From: Paracoccaceae bacterium
GTDB taxonomy: Bacteria > Pseudomonadota > Alphaproteobacteria > Rhodobacterales > Rhodobacteraceae
Direction of reading: 5' to 3'
Assembly (NCBI GenBank): GCA_902632125.1
Contig: CACPBQ010000001.1
Location: 62,001-126,000 of the forward strand
DNA: 64,000 nucleotides
Below, piece by piece: positions 46,693-57,975 of this stretch. The stretch's first letter is position 1, and every line of letters starts with the position of its first letter. The position numbers were made by a program, and so were the translations under genes. The notes under the pieces were generated by a model. The model saw nothing but the letters and a program-made list of their open reading frames with translations. It did not search any database and was not told the origin of the DNA.

Positions 46693-47229
46693 ATGAAAAA
46701 TCCAAATTTAATTATAAAATATTATCAAAACGAAGACGCAAATTCCAAAGCTGTCTATTCAAGTTGTGAAAAATACAGATATAGTCTTACTCGCATTTGG
46801 AATAAGAAAGCAGAAAAATTGCATTTTGTAATGCTCAATCCTTCCACGGCGACAGAAATTCAAAACGACCCTACAGTTGAACGATGTGAACGAAGAGCGC
46901 GTACTTTAAATTTTGGATCTTTCAGGGTCACTAATATCTTTGCATGGAGAGATACAGATCCAAAAAAAATGAAACGTGCGAAAGATCCTGTGGGCGTGCA
47001 GAATAACAAAGCTATTCTTGATGGGTGCCAATGGTCGGATTGTACTATTGCCGCCTGGGGTAACCATGGCTTACATTTAGACAGAGGAAATTACGTAATA
47101 GAATTATTAAAAAAATGTGGCAAACCGATTTTCCACTTGGGCATTTCTAAAGTTGGCCAACCCAAACACCCTCTTTATATCTCATATAATATCCTTCCAA
47201 CAGTGTGGCTAGGCAATAATAAAGTTTAA
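46693..47229 (+). CDS. DUF1643 domain protein
   Basis: A 178-residue protein of the DUF1643 family, with its hallmarks LHFVMLNPSTATEIQNDPTV, RRARTLNFGSFRVTNIFAWR and IAAWGNHG. The family is widespread, often beside mobile or phage genes but also in stable chromosomal sites, and no biochemical role is established. Starts 20 bases after truB, so probably co-transcribed. Confidence 0.93.
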   Translation: MKNPNLIIKYYQNEDANSKAVYSSCEKYRYSLTRIWNKKAEKLHFVMLNPSTATEIQNDPTVERCERRARTLNFGSFRVTNIFAWRDTDPKKMKRAKDPVGVQNNKAILDGCQWSDCTIAAWGNHGLHLDRGNYVIELLKKCGKPIFHLGISKVGQPKHPLYISYNILPTVWLGNNKV

Positions 47230-47403
47230 CCCAAAAAGTTTTTTGATTCAGAATACAGCCTGACAAAAACCAAATATTTTACTATTTGGACTTTCCAATT
47301 AAAAAAAAATGAGATACGCCCGTGATCTTATTAAAACCTTGAGAATCTCGGCTGGACGTCATCCCGGCCTACGCTATAAAATTTGACCTAACAGGAGAAT
47401 TAG

Positions 47404-47673
47404 ATGTCGATAACTGCTGAAGAAAAAGCGAAAGTCATAAGTGATTTTGCAACTAAAAAGGGCGACACTGGGTCACCCGAAGTCCAAATCGCAATTTTAA
47501 CTTCAAGAATAAATACTTTGACAGAACATTTCAAAGAACATCAAAAAGATAACCATGGCCGTCGAGGCCTCTTGAAGATGGTTGCCCAAAGAAGAAAACT
47601 TCTAGATTATCTTAAAGGTAAAGAAGAGACACGTTATCAAACTGTGATTAAAAAGCTCGGAATACGACGTTAA
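47404..47673 (+). CDS. rpsO: 30S ribosomal protein S15
   Basis: Primary 16S rRNA-binding protein of the platform, 89 residues, the universal length. Motifs: [36 protein letters not shown] and [18 protein letters not shown] precedes the ATG. In the leader, GGCTGG (47350-47355) and CCGGCC (47364-47369) can pair; S15 commonly regulates its own mRNA through leader structure, though the mechanism cannot be judged here. Confidence 0.98.
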   Translation: MSITAEEKAKVISDFATKKGDTGSPEVQIAILTSRINTLTEHFKEHQKDNHGRRGLLKMVAQRRKLLDYLKGKEETRYQTVIKKLGIRR

Positions 47674-47813
47674 AAATATAAAACTCTCTGGGAAAATTAT
47701 TGAGAAATCAAGTTCATTTTATTCGCAACTACTGCATTTGAATAAATCATTTCCTTTTCGATAAAACTAATATAATTGCCATTCATCTGAAATCTGGCGC
47801 CCAGACCCAGCGC

Positions 47814-47873
47814 CCGAAATACAAGATACTGGGTCAGAGGGAATCCGCCCTCTACGTTAAAGGCCTTTCGGCC
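47814..47873 (+). promoter_or_regulatory. Structured rpsO-pnp leader with three consecutive hairpins
   Basis: Three stems lie just upstream of pnp: GACCCAG/CTGGGTC (47814-47820 with 47829-47835), AGAGGG/CCCTCT (47836-47841 with 47848-47853) and GGCC/GGCC (47862-47865 with 47870-47873). In E. coli the pnp leader is cut by RNase III and then degraded by PNPase itself, giving autoregulation. The same location here suggests an equivalent control, by analogy only. Confidence 0.5.
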
Positions 47874-47889
47874 ATTTTAGGAAGATAAG

Positions 47890-50037
47890 ATGTTTAAAGA
47901 ATTTAAAAAAAATATGAAATGGGGTGAGGAAACCCTAACACTAGAAACTGGAAAAGTAGCTCGTCAAGCCGATGGTACTGTGATCGCAACTTTGGGTGAA
48001 ACTTCTGTAATGGCAAATGTGACATTTGCAAAGGAAATGAAAGAAGGACAGGACTTCTTCCCTCTGACAGTTCACTATCAAGAAAAGTATTATGCAGCTG
48101 GGAAAATACCTGGGGGATTTTTTAAAAGAGAAGCTCGCCCTACTGAAAAAGAAACTCTCACTGCACGTTTGATCGATCGACCCATGCGTCCATTGTTCGT
48201 TGAAGGCTTCAAGCATGAAGTTTTAGTTATGTGCACAGTATTATCCCATGATTTAGTTAATGATCCAGATATTGTCGCTTTGATTGCGGCCTCAGCTGCT
48301 TTAACCATCTCTGGAGTGCCATTTATGGGACCCGTAGGTGCCGCAAGGGTAGGGTATGTCGACGGCGAATATATCTTGAACCCAGAAGTTGAAGATATGG
48401 ATCAGCTTAGAACCAACCCCGAGCAGAGACTAGATTTGGTCGTGGCCGGCACAAAAGATGCAGTGATGATGGTTGAGTCCGAAGCTTATGAATTAACTGA
48501 AGATGAAATGTTGGGAGCAGTAAATTTTGCTCATGAACAAATCCAACCTGTGATTGATCTCATAATTGAATTAGCCGAAGACGCAGCAAATGAACCTTTT
48601 GATTTCAAAGCTCCTGATTATTCGGATCTGTATAACGCGATTAAAAAGGCAGGCGAGAAAAGCATGCGAAGTGCTTTTTCTTTAAAGGATAAACAGGAGA
48701 GAGTAGCTGCAGTATCAGACGCGAGAGAGTCTATAAGATCTAGCCTAGACGAAGACCAATTAGAAGATCCTAATTTGGGATCAGCTATGAAAAAACTAGA
48801 AGCCTCAATATTAAGAGGGGATGTTGTAAAAACGGGCAAACGTATCGATGGAAGAAAGACAACTGATGTTCGAGACATCGTTTGTGAGACAGGTTTTCTT
48901 CCAAGAACCCATGGATCAGCTCTTTTCACTAGAGGAGAAACACAAGGACTAGTTGTAACGACCCTCGGTACTGGAGACGATGAGCAAATAATCGACGCTC
49001 TGCATGGTAACTTTCGGTCTAATTTTCTTCTGCATTATAACTTTCCTCCATACTCAGTAGGTGAAGTTGGTAGAGTGGGCTCACCCGGTCGAAGAGAGAT
49101 AGGCCACGGCAAACTGGCATGGAGAGCTTTACAAGCGGTCTTGCCAGCTGCGACCGACTTTCCATACACTATACGTGTTGTTTCTGAAATTACAGAATCA
49201 AACGGATCATCATCTATGGCATCTGTTTGCGGCGGTTCACTTTCCATGATGGATGCTGGCGTGCCACTCAAAGCTCCGGTAGCGGGTGTTGCAATGGGCT
49301 TGATACTAGAAGAAGACAATTCATATGCAATCTTAACAGACATTTTAGGCGACGAAGATCACCTAGGCGATATGGATTTTAAAGTAGCTGGTACAGAAAA
49401 TGGTATTACTTCACTTCAAATGGATATCAAAGTTGCAGGTATTACCCCCGAAATTATGAAAAATGCCCTTGCACAGGCAAAGGATGGCAGAATGCACATC
49501 CTCGGAGAAATGTCTAAATCTATTTCTGAGGCCGGGTCATTCTCTGTTCATGCGCCCAAAATAGAGACCATGCAAATTCCTACCGATAAAATCCGAGAAG
49601 TTATTGGTTCAGGAGGAAAAGTAATAAGAGAAATAGTGGAGACATCAGGAGCCAAAGTTGATATCAACGACGATGGACAAATCAAGATCGCTTCCAATGA
49701 CGCAGACGCTATAAAGAATGCTTACGATATGATATACTCAATTGTAGCTGAACCAGAAGTTGGCGAAATATACACTGGTAAGGTTGTCAAGGTTGTCGAT
49801 TTTGGCGCATTTGTAAACTTCTTTGGCAAAAGAGATGGCTTGGTGCATGTTAGTCAGATAGAAAATCGCCGCATAAATCATCCATCTGATGTTCTTAAGG
49901 AAGGTCAGGAAGTTAAAGTAAAGCTACTTGGCTTTGATGACAGAGGCAAAGTTCGGTTGTCTATGAAAGTAGTAGACCAAGAGACTGGTGAGGAAATAAA
50001 AGAAGATAAAAAAGAAAAAAGCGACGATAAAGAGTAA
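47890..50037 (+). CDS. pnp: Polyribonucleotide nucleotidyltransferase (PNPase)
   Basis: Phosphorolytic 3'-5' exoribonuclease of the degradosome, 715 residues. Order: first RNase PH domain ([30 protein letters not shown] region), helical linker, second RNase PH domain ([56 protein letters not shown]), KH domain ([20 protein letters not shown]) and S1 domain ([20 protein letters not shown]). An acidic-basic tail follows. Behind rpsO, with a structured leader. Confidence 0.98.
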   Translation: MFKEFKKNMKWGEETLTLETGKVARQADGTVIATLGETSVMANVTFAKEMKEGQDFFPLTVHYQEKYYAAGKIPGGFFKREARPTEKETLTARLIDRPMRPLFVEGFKHEVLVMCTVLSHDLVNDPDIVALIAASAALTISGVPFMGPVGAARVGYVDGEYILNPEVEDMDQLRTNPEQRLDLVVAGTKDAVMMVESEAYELTEDEMLGAVNFAHEQIQPVIDLIIELAEDAANEPFDFKAPDYSDLYNAIKKAGEKSMRSAFSLKDKQERVAAVSDARESIRSSLDEDQLEDPNLGSAMKKLEASILRGDVVKTGKRIDGRKTTDVRDIVCETGFLPRTHGSALFTRGETQGLVVTTLGTGDDEQIIDALHGNFRSNFLLHYNFPPYSVGEVGRVGSPGRREIGHGKLAWRALQAVLPAATDFPYTIRVVSEITESNGSSSMASVCGGSLSMMDAGVPLKAPVAGVAMGLILEEDNSYAILTDILGDEDHLGDMDFKVAGTENGITSLQMDIKVAGITPEIMKNALAQAKDGRMHILGEMSKSISEAGSFSVHAPKIETMQIPTDKIREVIGSGGKVIREIVETSGAKVDINDDGQIKIASNDADAIKNAYDMIYSIVAEPEVGEIYTGKVVKVVDFGAFVNFFGKRDGLVHVSQIENRRINHPSDVLKEGQEVKVKLLGFDDRGKVRLSMKVVDQETGEEIKEDKKEKSDDKE

Positions 50038-50058
50038 AATCCAAACTCGTTAGTTCAC

Positions 50059-50091
50059 AAGCCCCAAAGCAAATGTTTTGGGGCTTTTTTT
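50059..50091 (+). terminator. Rho-independent terminator of pnp
   Basis: AAGCCCCAAA at 50059-50068 pairs with TTTGGGGCTT at 50077-50086 across an eight-base loop; a run of T follows to 50091. It begins 21 bases after the pnp stop and ends the rpsO-pnp transcript. Confidence 0.92.
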
Positions 50092-50122
50092 ATGGATGCA
50101 TTTTTTTAAAAATAAATTAACG

Positions 50123-51094
50123 TTACAGATTTGCTGATCTTGCTCGTAATTTTATTAAACTAAGTACAATATCTATAGTTGGAGTTGGTGTCTTTGTTAT
50201 GAGACCTAATTCTTGAATTGAGGTTACAAGGGCATCTATTTCCATAGGACGCCCTTGATCAAGATCTTGCAACATAGACGTTCTGTGAGCACCTACCGCA
50301 GCGCCACCATCTATTCTTCTTTCAACATCAATCGGAAATTTGACACCAAGCTTTTCAGCTATTGATTGCGCTTCAATCATCATTTTTCTAGCTACATCTC
50401 TAGTGCCGATATCGGTACATAAAACATCTAAAGTTGCATGAGTTAGAGCAGAAATGGGATTAAACGAAAGATTGCCCCACAATTTTACCCAGATTTCATC
50501 CCGAAGTTTGGGACGAACGGGTGCTTTCAAACCTGCTTCAATTAAGGCTTTAGAAAGTTTAAGAGCTCGGTCAGACTTTGAACCATCTGGCTCCCCTAAA
50601 GAAAACCGATTGCCCTCTAAATGTTTTATGACGCCAGGTTCTATCACTTCCGCTGCTGGATAAACAACGCAGCCTAAAACTTTATCAGGACCAAAACCAT
50701 CCCATTGAATATTTCCTGGATCAACTGAATTTACTCTTGTGCCTTCAAACTCACCACCAACTTTATGAAAATACCACCAAGGAATGCCATTCACACCATA
50801 CACTATGGTAGTTTTTTCGTCGATCAAAGGTTCCATTCTATTAACCACTGATGGCACCGAGTGTGCCTTTAATGTAATAATAACATAATCTTGTGGTCCT
50901 AGATCCTCAGGATTTTCAGAAGCCGTCACAGGGACTGTAATATCACTTTCTTCTTCGATCAGCCGCAAACCTTTTTTTTTCATAGCTTCCAAATGCGGCC
51001 CGCGTGCAACCAAACTGACATCAGCACCTACTCGTGCCAATTTTACGCCCAATAAACCACCAATTGCACCCGCGCCAAAAATACAAATTTTCAT
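50123..51094 (-). CDS. 2-dehydropantoate 2-reductase family protein
   Basis: A 323-residue NADPH-dependent ketopantoate-reductase-like enzyme. N-terminal Rossmann motif is CIFGAGAIGGLLGVKLARVG; the catalytic Lys is probably in RDEIWVKLWGNLSFNPISAL; the C-terminal domain includes SMLQDLDQGRPMEIDALV. True PanE makes pantoate for coenzyme A, but this family has many paralogues of unknown substrate. It sits ten bases after an acyl-CoA ligase gene on the same strand, favouring a catabolic role over pantothenate synthesis. Confidence 0.85.
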   Translation of the reverse strand: MKICIFGAGAIGGLLGVKLARVGADVSLVARGPHLEAMKKKGLRLIEEESDITVPVTASENPEDLGPQDYVIITLKAHSVPSVVNRMEPLIDEKTTIVYGVNGIPWWYFHKVGGEFEGTRVNSVDPGNIQWDGFGPDKVLGCVVYPAAEVIEPGVIKHLEGNRFSLGEPDGSKSDRALKLSKALIEAGLKAPVRPKLRDEIWVKLWGNLSFNPISALTHATLDVLCTDIGTRDVARKMMIEAQSIAEKLGVKFPIDVERRIDGGAAVGAHRTSMLQDLDQGRPMEIDALVTSIQELGLITKTPTPTIDIVLSLIKLRARSANL

Positions 51095-51103
51095 GATTTT
51101 TCC

Positions 51104-52627
51104 TTATAAAAGGCCAAGCTTTTCAGCCATTCCTATCCTTTGCATTTTACCTGTTGCGCCTTTTGGAATTTCATCCAAAATTACAACACAGCGTGGAACT
51201 TTAAAATCAGCCATCCTTTCTTTAGCAAAGCTTTTGATATCCTTGTCATCACATTTACTATCATTCGCCAGAACAACAGCTGCAGCAACCTCCTCTCCAA
51301 GCTTGGGATGAGGTAACGCAAACGTAACAACTTGATCAATTTCAGGATGGTCCAATAAAATACTATCTATTTCTAGTGGTGATATCTTTTCGCCACCCCT
51401 ATTAATTATTTCCTTTAATCTTCCAGTTAAATAAAGGAACCCATCTTCATCAAAAGCACCTTGATCACCAGTACGGAACCAACGTTTTCCTTCAATTTCA
51501 AAAAAGCTTTTTTGATTAGCATCTATGTTATTTTCATAACCAGGCGTCACATTATTACCAGAAATTACGACCTCACCTGTGCCATCAATCAGATAATCGT
51601 CAGCTTCGTCCGCAATTCTAACAGAAGGACCCGCCGGTTTACCAACGGAACCAGGCTTCTGTTTGTCTAAAAGATTGCAACACATTTGATGCGTCGCTTC
51701 AGTCATTCCATAAGCCTCAATAACTGGGGCACTAAAGCTTTCTTCCAAGTCACGCATGACTTGGGCTGGTAGGCTTGCAGAGGACGATCTCAAAAACCTG
51801 AGTGGATTATTTTTTATGATTTTAGAATTACGATTGGAACGAGCTAAAATAGCCTGATGCATTGTGGGAACAGCAGTGTACCAAGTTGGTTTAGCTCTAT
51901 CCAAATTAGAAAAGAAAGAAAGAGCATTAAAGCCTGATGAACACCAAATCGAGGCTCCAACAGATAATGAAGCTGAAACTGCAGCAATAAGCCCATGAAT
52001 GTGGAAAAGCGGCATAACATTTAAACACCTATCTGAGGAGGATAGGGATAAAGATTTTGCAATATTTGATGCTGATGCAGCTACATTTGATTGTAACAAA
52101 GGCACTATCTTAGGCCTAGAAGTCGTTCCCGACGTGTGAAGAATTAAAGCAACATCATTTTCACTTACGACTTCGTCTTCGAGCAACTCTTCATTTTCGT
52201 CACCCATTAAAGAAAATAATCCTGCTATTCGGTCATTTTCTAAAAGACGTATAATTTTAATACCCAAACGCTCCGCTGCCACTGAAGCAGCACCATCATA
52301 ACCCTCATTTACAACAATAGCTTTAGCTTTAAGATCATCTAAATAGAAATTAAATTCATCTTCACGATAACTTGGGTTTAAGGGCGCAGTAATTGCACAC
52401 TGAGCAATCGTCGCGAAAGCACTAGCCATAGTAGGTCCATTTGGAAGAACAATTGCAACGCGATCCTTTTTTGATATGCCGCTTTTACGTAAGAAAGTTT
52501 TTACCTTTTCTGATAGCTCTCGCAAAGTACCATATGTAAGCCACTCTTTGTTTGAGGCTCCGATGGCTTGCGAAGTGGATAAATGCTCAGACAAAAACCC
52601 AGAAATCGTTTGTGACATCCAAAACAA
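51104..52627 (-). CDS. Acyl-CoA synthetase (AMP-forming ligase)
   Basis: Adenylate-forming ligase of 507 residues. P-loop-like motif LHTSGTTSRPKIVPL, PLFHIHGLIAAVSASL, EAYGMTEATHQMCCN, FRTGDQGAFDEDGFLYLTGR and the C-terminal KEIINRGGEKISPLEID with the catalytic Lys in PKGATGKMQRIGM. The overall look resembles oxalate/short-chain acid CoA ligases (AAE3/Pcs60-like), but the acid is not predictable. Grouped with a ketopantoate-reductase-like gene and a GcvT-type flavoprotein. Confidence 0.87.
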   Translation of the reverse strand: MFWMSQTISGFLSEHLSTSQAIGASNKEWLTYGTLRELSEKVKTFLRKSGISKKDRVAIVLPNGPTMASAFATIAQCAITAPLNPSYREDEFNFYLDDLKAKAIVVNEGYDGAASVAAERLGIKIIRLLENDRIAGLFSLMGDENEELLEDEVVSENDVALILHTSGTTSRPKIVPLLQSNVAASASNIAKSLSLSSSDRCLNVMPLFHIHGLIAAVSASLSVGASIWCSSGFNALSFFSNLDRAKPTWYTAVPTMHQAILARSNRNSKIIKNNPLRFLRSSSASLPAQVMRDLEESFSAPVIEAYGMTEATHQMCCNLLDKQKPGSVGKPAGPSVRIADEADDYLIDGTGEVVISGNNVTPGYENNIDANQKSFFEIEGKRWFRTGDQGAFDEDGFLYLTGRLKEIINRGGEKISPLEIDSILLDHPEIDQVVTFALPHPKLGEEVAAAVVLANDSKCDDKDIKSFAKERMADFKVPRCVVILDEIPKGATGKMQRIGMAEKLGLL

Positions 52628-52711
52628 TCCTTACTAAATCTAAAACTCAACGCACGTAGTAGTGCAAAGCAATAATAGCTTCCAGCTAAATTAAATTTTT
52701 CAACTGATAGA

Positions 52712-55216
52712 CTAACCGTCTTGTCTAATAGCCTCATTTCTGGGGTCGTATGGACTGTCACAGGTAACTTCCGCATCCCATAAAGAGTTTAACATTTTAA
52801 CTTTCAGTTTTTGACCTTCCTGAGCAAGGTCTGGTCTTATATAACCCATACCGATTGATTTACCGAAAACCACTGAATAACCACCCGAAGTCAAACGGCC
52901 AACTTTTGTATCGTTATCCAAATACAACGCTTCTCGACCCCATGGATCTGCATCATTGGGTCCATCTATCAAAAGAGTGACACATTTTGACCTCACACCA
53001 GTTTTTTCCATGCTCTCTTTTCCAAGAAATTCTTTCTCCAAATCAATAAACCTTGACAAATCAGCTTCCAAAGGCGTTGCATCTCTACCTAACTCAGTAC
53101 CAAACGCACGATATGACTTTTCCTGTCGTAACCAGTTTTGGGCACGCGCTCCAACTAATTTTAGGCCATACTCAGGTCCGGCTAACAGCAATCGATCCCA
53201 TAAATAGTTTTGCATTTCGATGGGATGGTGAAGCTCCCATCCTAATTCACCGGTATAGGCAACTCTAATCGCATTCACTGGGCACATTCCAATTTCGATC
53301 GTTTTTGATGAAAGCCATGGAAATTTTTTGTTTGAAAGCGCACTTTCAACATCAGCTTCATTTAGTACAGACTTTAATAGATCTCGCGATTTTGGACCTG
53401 CGATTGCAAAAACGCCCCATTGGGAAGTAACATCGTGAATTTCAATATAACCAAACTCTTCCATTTTATCTTGAGCCGCTTTACTCAGATAATCACTGTC
53501 ATAAGAACTCCAAGCTCCTGCTGATACTAAATAATAACTATCCTCAGCCAGCCTCACTATAGTGTATTCTGTTCGCGTCGTTCCATGATCAGTTAATGCA
53601 TACGTCAAATTAATGCGCCCAACTTTTGGAAGCTTATTACACGTAAACCAATTAAGAAAGTTTGTTGCACCTGGGCCTTTCACCATGTGCTTTGTAAATG
53701 CCGTCGCATCAATTAAACCAACACCTTCACGGACGGCTTTAGCTTCCTCTAAAGAATAATGCCACCATGCGCCACGGCGGAAACTTCTTGATTTAGTATC
53801 GAAATCTTCCTCAGCATCTGCCGGCCCATAATAATTAGCTCTCTCCCAACCGTTAACTTGGCCAAATTGAGCTCCTAACCTTTTTTGTCTCTCATATGCC
53901 GGTGCTGTTCTAAGAGGTCTACAAGCCTCTCTTTCTTCATCAGGATGGTGTAAAATAAATACATGTTCATAGCATTCTTCATTTTTTCTGGTCGCATATT
54001 CAGTTGTCATCCAGCTGCCATACCTTTTAGGGTCGAGAGATGCCATATCTATTTCAGCCTCCCCTTCAACCATCATTTGAGCCAAGTAATAGCCCGTTCC
54101 GCCAGCCGCAGTAATTCCAAATGAAAATCCCTCTGCAAGCCACATATTTCGCAAACCAGGAGCCGGACCTACCAGGGGATTACCGTCTGGCGTATAACAT
54201 ATTGGGCCATTAAAATCATCTTTCAAACCAGCTGTTTCAGATGAAGGAATGCGGTGAATCATCGACATGTACTCCGCTTCAATCCTGTCTAAATCCAGCG
54301 GGAACAAATCAGCTCGAAAACTATCTGGGACACCATATTCAAAACGTGCTGGGGCATTCCTTTCATAAGGCCCTAGTATCCAACCACCCCTTTCTTCTCG
54401 AACATACCACTTAGCATCTGCGTCTCGCAGCACAGGATGTTCTGAATTACCGGCACTCCGGAAATCAACAAGAGCAGGATCTGGCTCAGTTACTATGAAC
54501 TGGTGTTCTACAGGAATTGCAGGTATTTTAATACCCAATAATTTTGCTGTGCGTTGTGCATGATTGCCCGTAGCGGTAACAACATGCTCTGCCGTAATGA
54601 CTAGTTCTTCTTTAGATGCGACAAGATTACCCCCCTGCTCTTCCATCTTGGTACACGTAACTTTCCAATTCCTACCATCCCATATATAGCCATCAACTTG
54701 CCATTTTCGTTCAATTAAAACATCACGTTGTCTGGCACCTTTAGCCATAGCCATCGTAACATCAGCTGGGTTTATGTAACCATCAGTTGGATGGTAAATT
54801 GCTCCAACTAAATCTTTGGTATTTACAAGTGGCCAGCGTTCTTTGATTTCGTTGGGTGTAAGCCATTCGTATGGGACTTCACAAGTTTCTGCGGTTGAAG
54901 CGTAGAGCATGTACTCATCCATGCGATCCTGAGTTTGCGCCATACGCAAATTGCCAACGACTGAAAACCCGGCATTCAAACCTGTCTCTGCTTCGAGAGT
55001 TTTATAGTAGTCAACTGAATACTTATGTATGTGCGTAGTTGCATATGACATGTTAAACAATGGTAACAGACCGGCAGCATGCCACGTTGATCCTGACGTA
55101 AGTTCGTCTCGTTCAAGCAACATAACATCTTGCCAACCTGCTTTGGCTAGGTGGTAGGCAATCGAAGTTCCTACTGCACCGCCACCCACGACTAAAGCTT
55201 TAACATGCGATTTCAT
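52712..55216 (-). CDS. FAD-dependent dimethylglycine/sarcosine dehydrogenase-like GcvT-fusion protein
   Basis: An 834-residue two-part enzyme. N-terminal amine oxidoreductase: FAD fold VVGGGAVGTSIAYHLAKAG, ERDELTSGSTWHAAGLLP with the flavin-binding His, and WLAEGFSFGITAAGGTGYYLAQ. C-terminal half (about 430-834) is GcvT-like aminomethyltransferase, with ELGWELHHPIEMQNYLWDRL. Relatives oxidise N-methyl groups of dimethylglycine or sarcosine and pass the methyl as methylene-tetrahydrofolate or formaldehyde. The start follows a GGGGAG site; the ATG at 55378 is rejected. Substrate uncertain. Confidence 0.9.
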   Translation of the reverse strand: MKSHVKALVVGGGAVGTSIAYHLAKAGWQDVMLLERDELTSGSTWHAAGLLPLFNMSYATTHIHKYSVDYYKTLEAETGLNAGFSVVGNLRMAQTQDRMDEYMLYASTAETCEVPYEWLTPNEIKERWPLVNTKDLVGAIYHPTDGYINPADVTMAMAKGARQRDVLIERKWQVDGYIWDGRNWKVTCTKMEEQGGNLVASKEELVITAEHVVTATGNHAQRTAKLLGIKIPAIPVEHQFIVTEPDPALVDFRSAGNSEHPVLRDADAKWYVREERGGWILGPYERNAPARFEYGVPDSFRADLFPLDLDRIEAEYMSMIHRIPSSETAGLKDDFNGPICYTPDGNPLVGPAPGLRNMWLAEGFSFGITAAGGTGYYLAQMMVEGEAEIDMASLDPKRYGSWMTTEYATRKNEECYEHVFILHHPDEEREACRPLRTAPAYERQKRLGAQFGQVNGWERANYYGPADAEEDFDTKSRSFRRGAWWHYSLEEAKAVREGVGLIDATAFTKHMVKGPGATNFLNWFTCNKLPKVGRINLTYALTDHGTTRTEYTIVRLAEDSYYLVSAGAWSSYDSDYLSKAAQDKMEEFGYIEIHDVTSQWGVFAIAGPKSRDLLKSVLNEADVESALSNKKFPWLSSKTIEIGMCPVNAIRVAYTGELGWELHHPIEMQNYLWDRLLLAGPEYGLKLVGARAQNWLRQEKSYRAFGTELGRDATPLEADLSRFIDLEKEFLGKESMEKTGVRSKCVTLLIDGPNDADPWGREALYLDNDTKVGRLTSGGYSVVFGKSIGMGYIRPDLAQEGQKLKVKMLNSLWDAEVTCDSPYDPRNEAIRQDG

Positions 55217-55472
55217 AAACTTGCTCCCCAGCACCAATTCCAACTTTTCTATTATTAAGAAAAAATCAACTATTAGCCTAGTCGACGCAACAATAAAGAA
55301 AAGCGACTTTTCGAGCACCAGATAATTTTTAATGAACCAAAGATCAAAATATAAAAACGAACTCAAGGTTTTTCTCAAAATTTACAGTCTTTCGTATTTT
55401 TCATGTACGGTTTATAAAATTTAAATAAATCACGGTTTCGAATCAAAAAGTTAAGAATTTATAGGTAGGTAA

Positions 55473-56516
<1,044 letters not shown>

Positions 56517-56542
56517 TATTTGTCAGCAGCAAAGAGGATTAA

Positions 56543-57451
56543 TTGGCTAGGCCTAATTCCAAAGAAACGGATAACTTAGCACCGTTTAGATATATAAGTA
56601 CCGGTATAATTGTTTTCTTTCTTTTTGCTTTATTTTTAATATGGCGCCTTGATAATCCACGAGTTGAAAAGCTTAGAGCGGAAGTCATTGATTATATTTT
56701 GCCAAAATTTGAATGGGTAATGGCTCCAGCGACAGGCCTTATCCGTATAACTCAAGACTTTAGAAGTTATCAATCTTTATACGAACAGAATCAAGAGCTT
56801 AGGAGAGAACTGCAGCAGATGAAAAGCTGGAAAGAAGCAGCCCTTCAATTGGAACAAGAAAATGCCCGATTGTTGGATTTAAATAATCTTCAACTTGATC
56901 CAAAACTTACTCACATTTCCAGCATTGTTTTAGCAGATAGCGGTTCTCCATTTCGACAGTCAGTTCTTGTAAATGTTGGAGTACAAGATGGTATTCAAGA
57001 TGGATGGGCAGCTATGGACGGACTAGGGTTAGTAGGGCGCATTTCTGGCGTTGGTAGTAAAACAGCTCGCGTCTTGCTTTTAACCGATACTGCTTCCATA
57101 ATTCCTGCTACCATCCAACCATCCGGACAACGGGCTCTGATCGCAGGTGATAATTCAATTGCACCGACGGTAGAGTTTTTAGAGAATGCTGATTTAGTTA
57201 GGCCTGGAGATCGAGTTGAAACCTCTGGAAGTGGCGGGATTTTTCCTCCAAACCTGCTAATTGGACGGTTATCACTAGACCCCTCCGGCCGGTTACGTGT
57301 ACGTCTTGCAGCAGATTATGAACGACTTGAATTTTTGAGAGTTTTGAGGAATTTTGGAACCGAGCCAATTGATAACCCAGGTAATCTAATCATAAATAAA
57401 AGTTTGAAGTCATTATCTGTTGACCAAAGCACTGAGGCAAACGGAACATAA
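56543..57451 (+). CDS. mreC: Rod-shape-determining protein MreC
   Basis: Periplasmic scaffold linking MreB filaments to PBP2-RodA. In 302 residues: one N-terminal membrane span (STGIIVFFLFALFLIW), a coiled coil near 80-115 (NQELRRELQQMK, LQLEQENARLLDLNN) and the beta-barrel pair with VQDGIQDGWAAMDGLGLVGR and RVETSGSGGIFPPNLLIGRL. The start is TTG with a GAGG ribosome binding site six bases upstream; no in-frame ATG is near. Confidence 0.95.
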   Translation: MARPNSKETDNLAPFRYISTGIIVFFLFALFLIWRLDNPRVEKLRAEVIDYILPKFEWVMAPATGLIRITQDFRSYQSLYEQNQELRRELQQMKSWKEAALQLEQENARLLDLNNLQLDPKLTHISSIVLADSGSPFRQSVLVNVGVQDGIQDGWAAMDGLGLVGRISGVGSKTARVLLLTDTASIIPATIQPSGQRALIAGDNSIAPTVEFLENADLVRPGDRVETSGSGGIFPPNLLIGRLSLDPSGRLRVRLAADYERLEFLRVLRNFGTEPIDNPGNLIINKSLKSLSVDQSTEANGT

Positions 57452-57453
57452 AT

Positions 57454-57969
57454 ATGAATATTAAAAGTTTTTTCCATCAATTTATATATTTTTGCATTGG
57501 ATTGTTGATAATTTTTTTCCAAATTCTGCCTCTACAGACCACCCCACAGACTTGGTCTGGACCTAATATCCTTTTAGTATTTTTCGCGGCTATCGTTTCC
57601 AAAAGGCCTGAATTCATTTCAAGTTTTCTCATCGCTAGCGTTTTTTTAATAGAAGATTTTTTTCTGATGCGCCCACCAGGTTTAATGTCTGCCTTGACGG
57701 TACTTGGTTTTTATTTTTTAAGGAGAAAATTTCAAAATCAGGAAGTTAATTCTTTCATATTTGGCTGGGGAAGTGTAGCTTCTTGGCTCACTATTATTCT
57801 ACTGGTTTATTACTTTATTTCTGTATTATTATTTATTCCATCAGCAGGGTTCAAATTGACACTGATGGAACTGCTAATGACCTTGGCGCTTTATCCAATT
57901 TTTTCCATTCTGATTGGTAGCTTTGATAAATTGAACCTGACAAAAACCGAAAAGATAATCCAAAGTTGA
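57454..57969 (+). CDS. mreD: Rod-shape-determining protein MreD
   Basis: Inner-membrane partner of MreC, 171 residues with five or six hydrophobic segments. Sequence conservation in MreD is low; the assignment rests on size, hydrophobicity, the RPEFISSFLIASVFLIEDFFLM-like central region and position between mreC and mrdA. Starts two bases after mreC. Confidence 0.9.
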   Translation: MNIKSFFHQFIYFCIGLLIIFFQILPLQTTPQTWSGPNILLVFFAAIVSKRPEFISSFLIASVFLIEDFFLMRPPGLMSALTVLGFYFLRRKFQNQEVNSFIFGWGSVASWLTIILLVYYFISVLLFIPSAGFKLTLMELLMTLALYPIFSILIGSFDKLNLTKTEKIIQS

Positions 57970-57975
57970 TTGATT

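Noticed and set aside
52712-55216. DMSP demethylase DmdA
   Set aside because: DmdA is a short GcvT-only protein; this gene has an added N-terminal FAD oxidoreductase domain and aligns with dimethylglycine/sarcosine dehydrogenase types.
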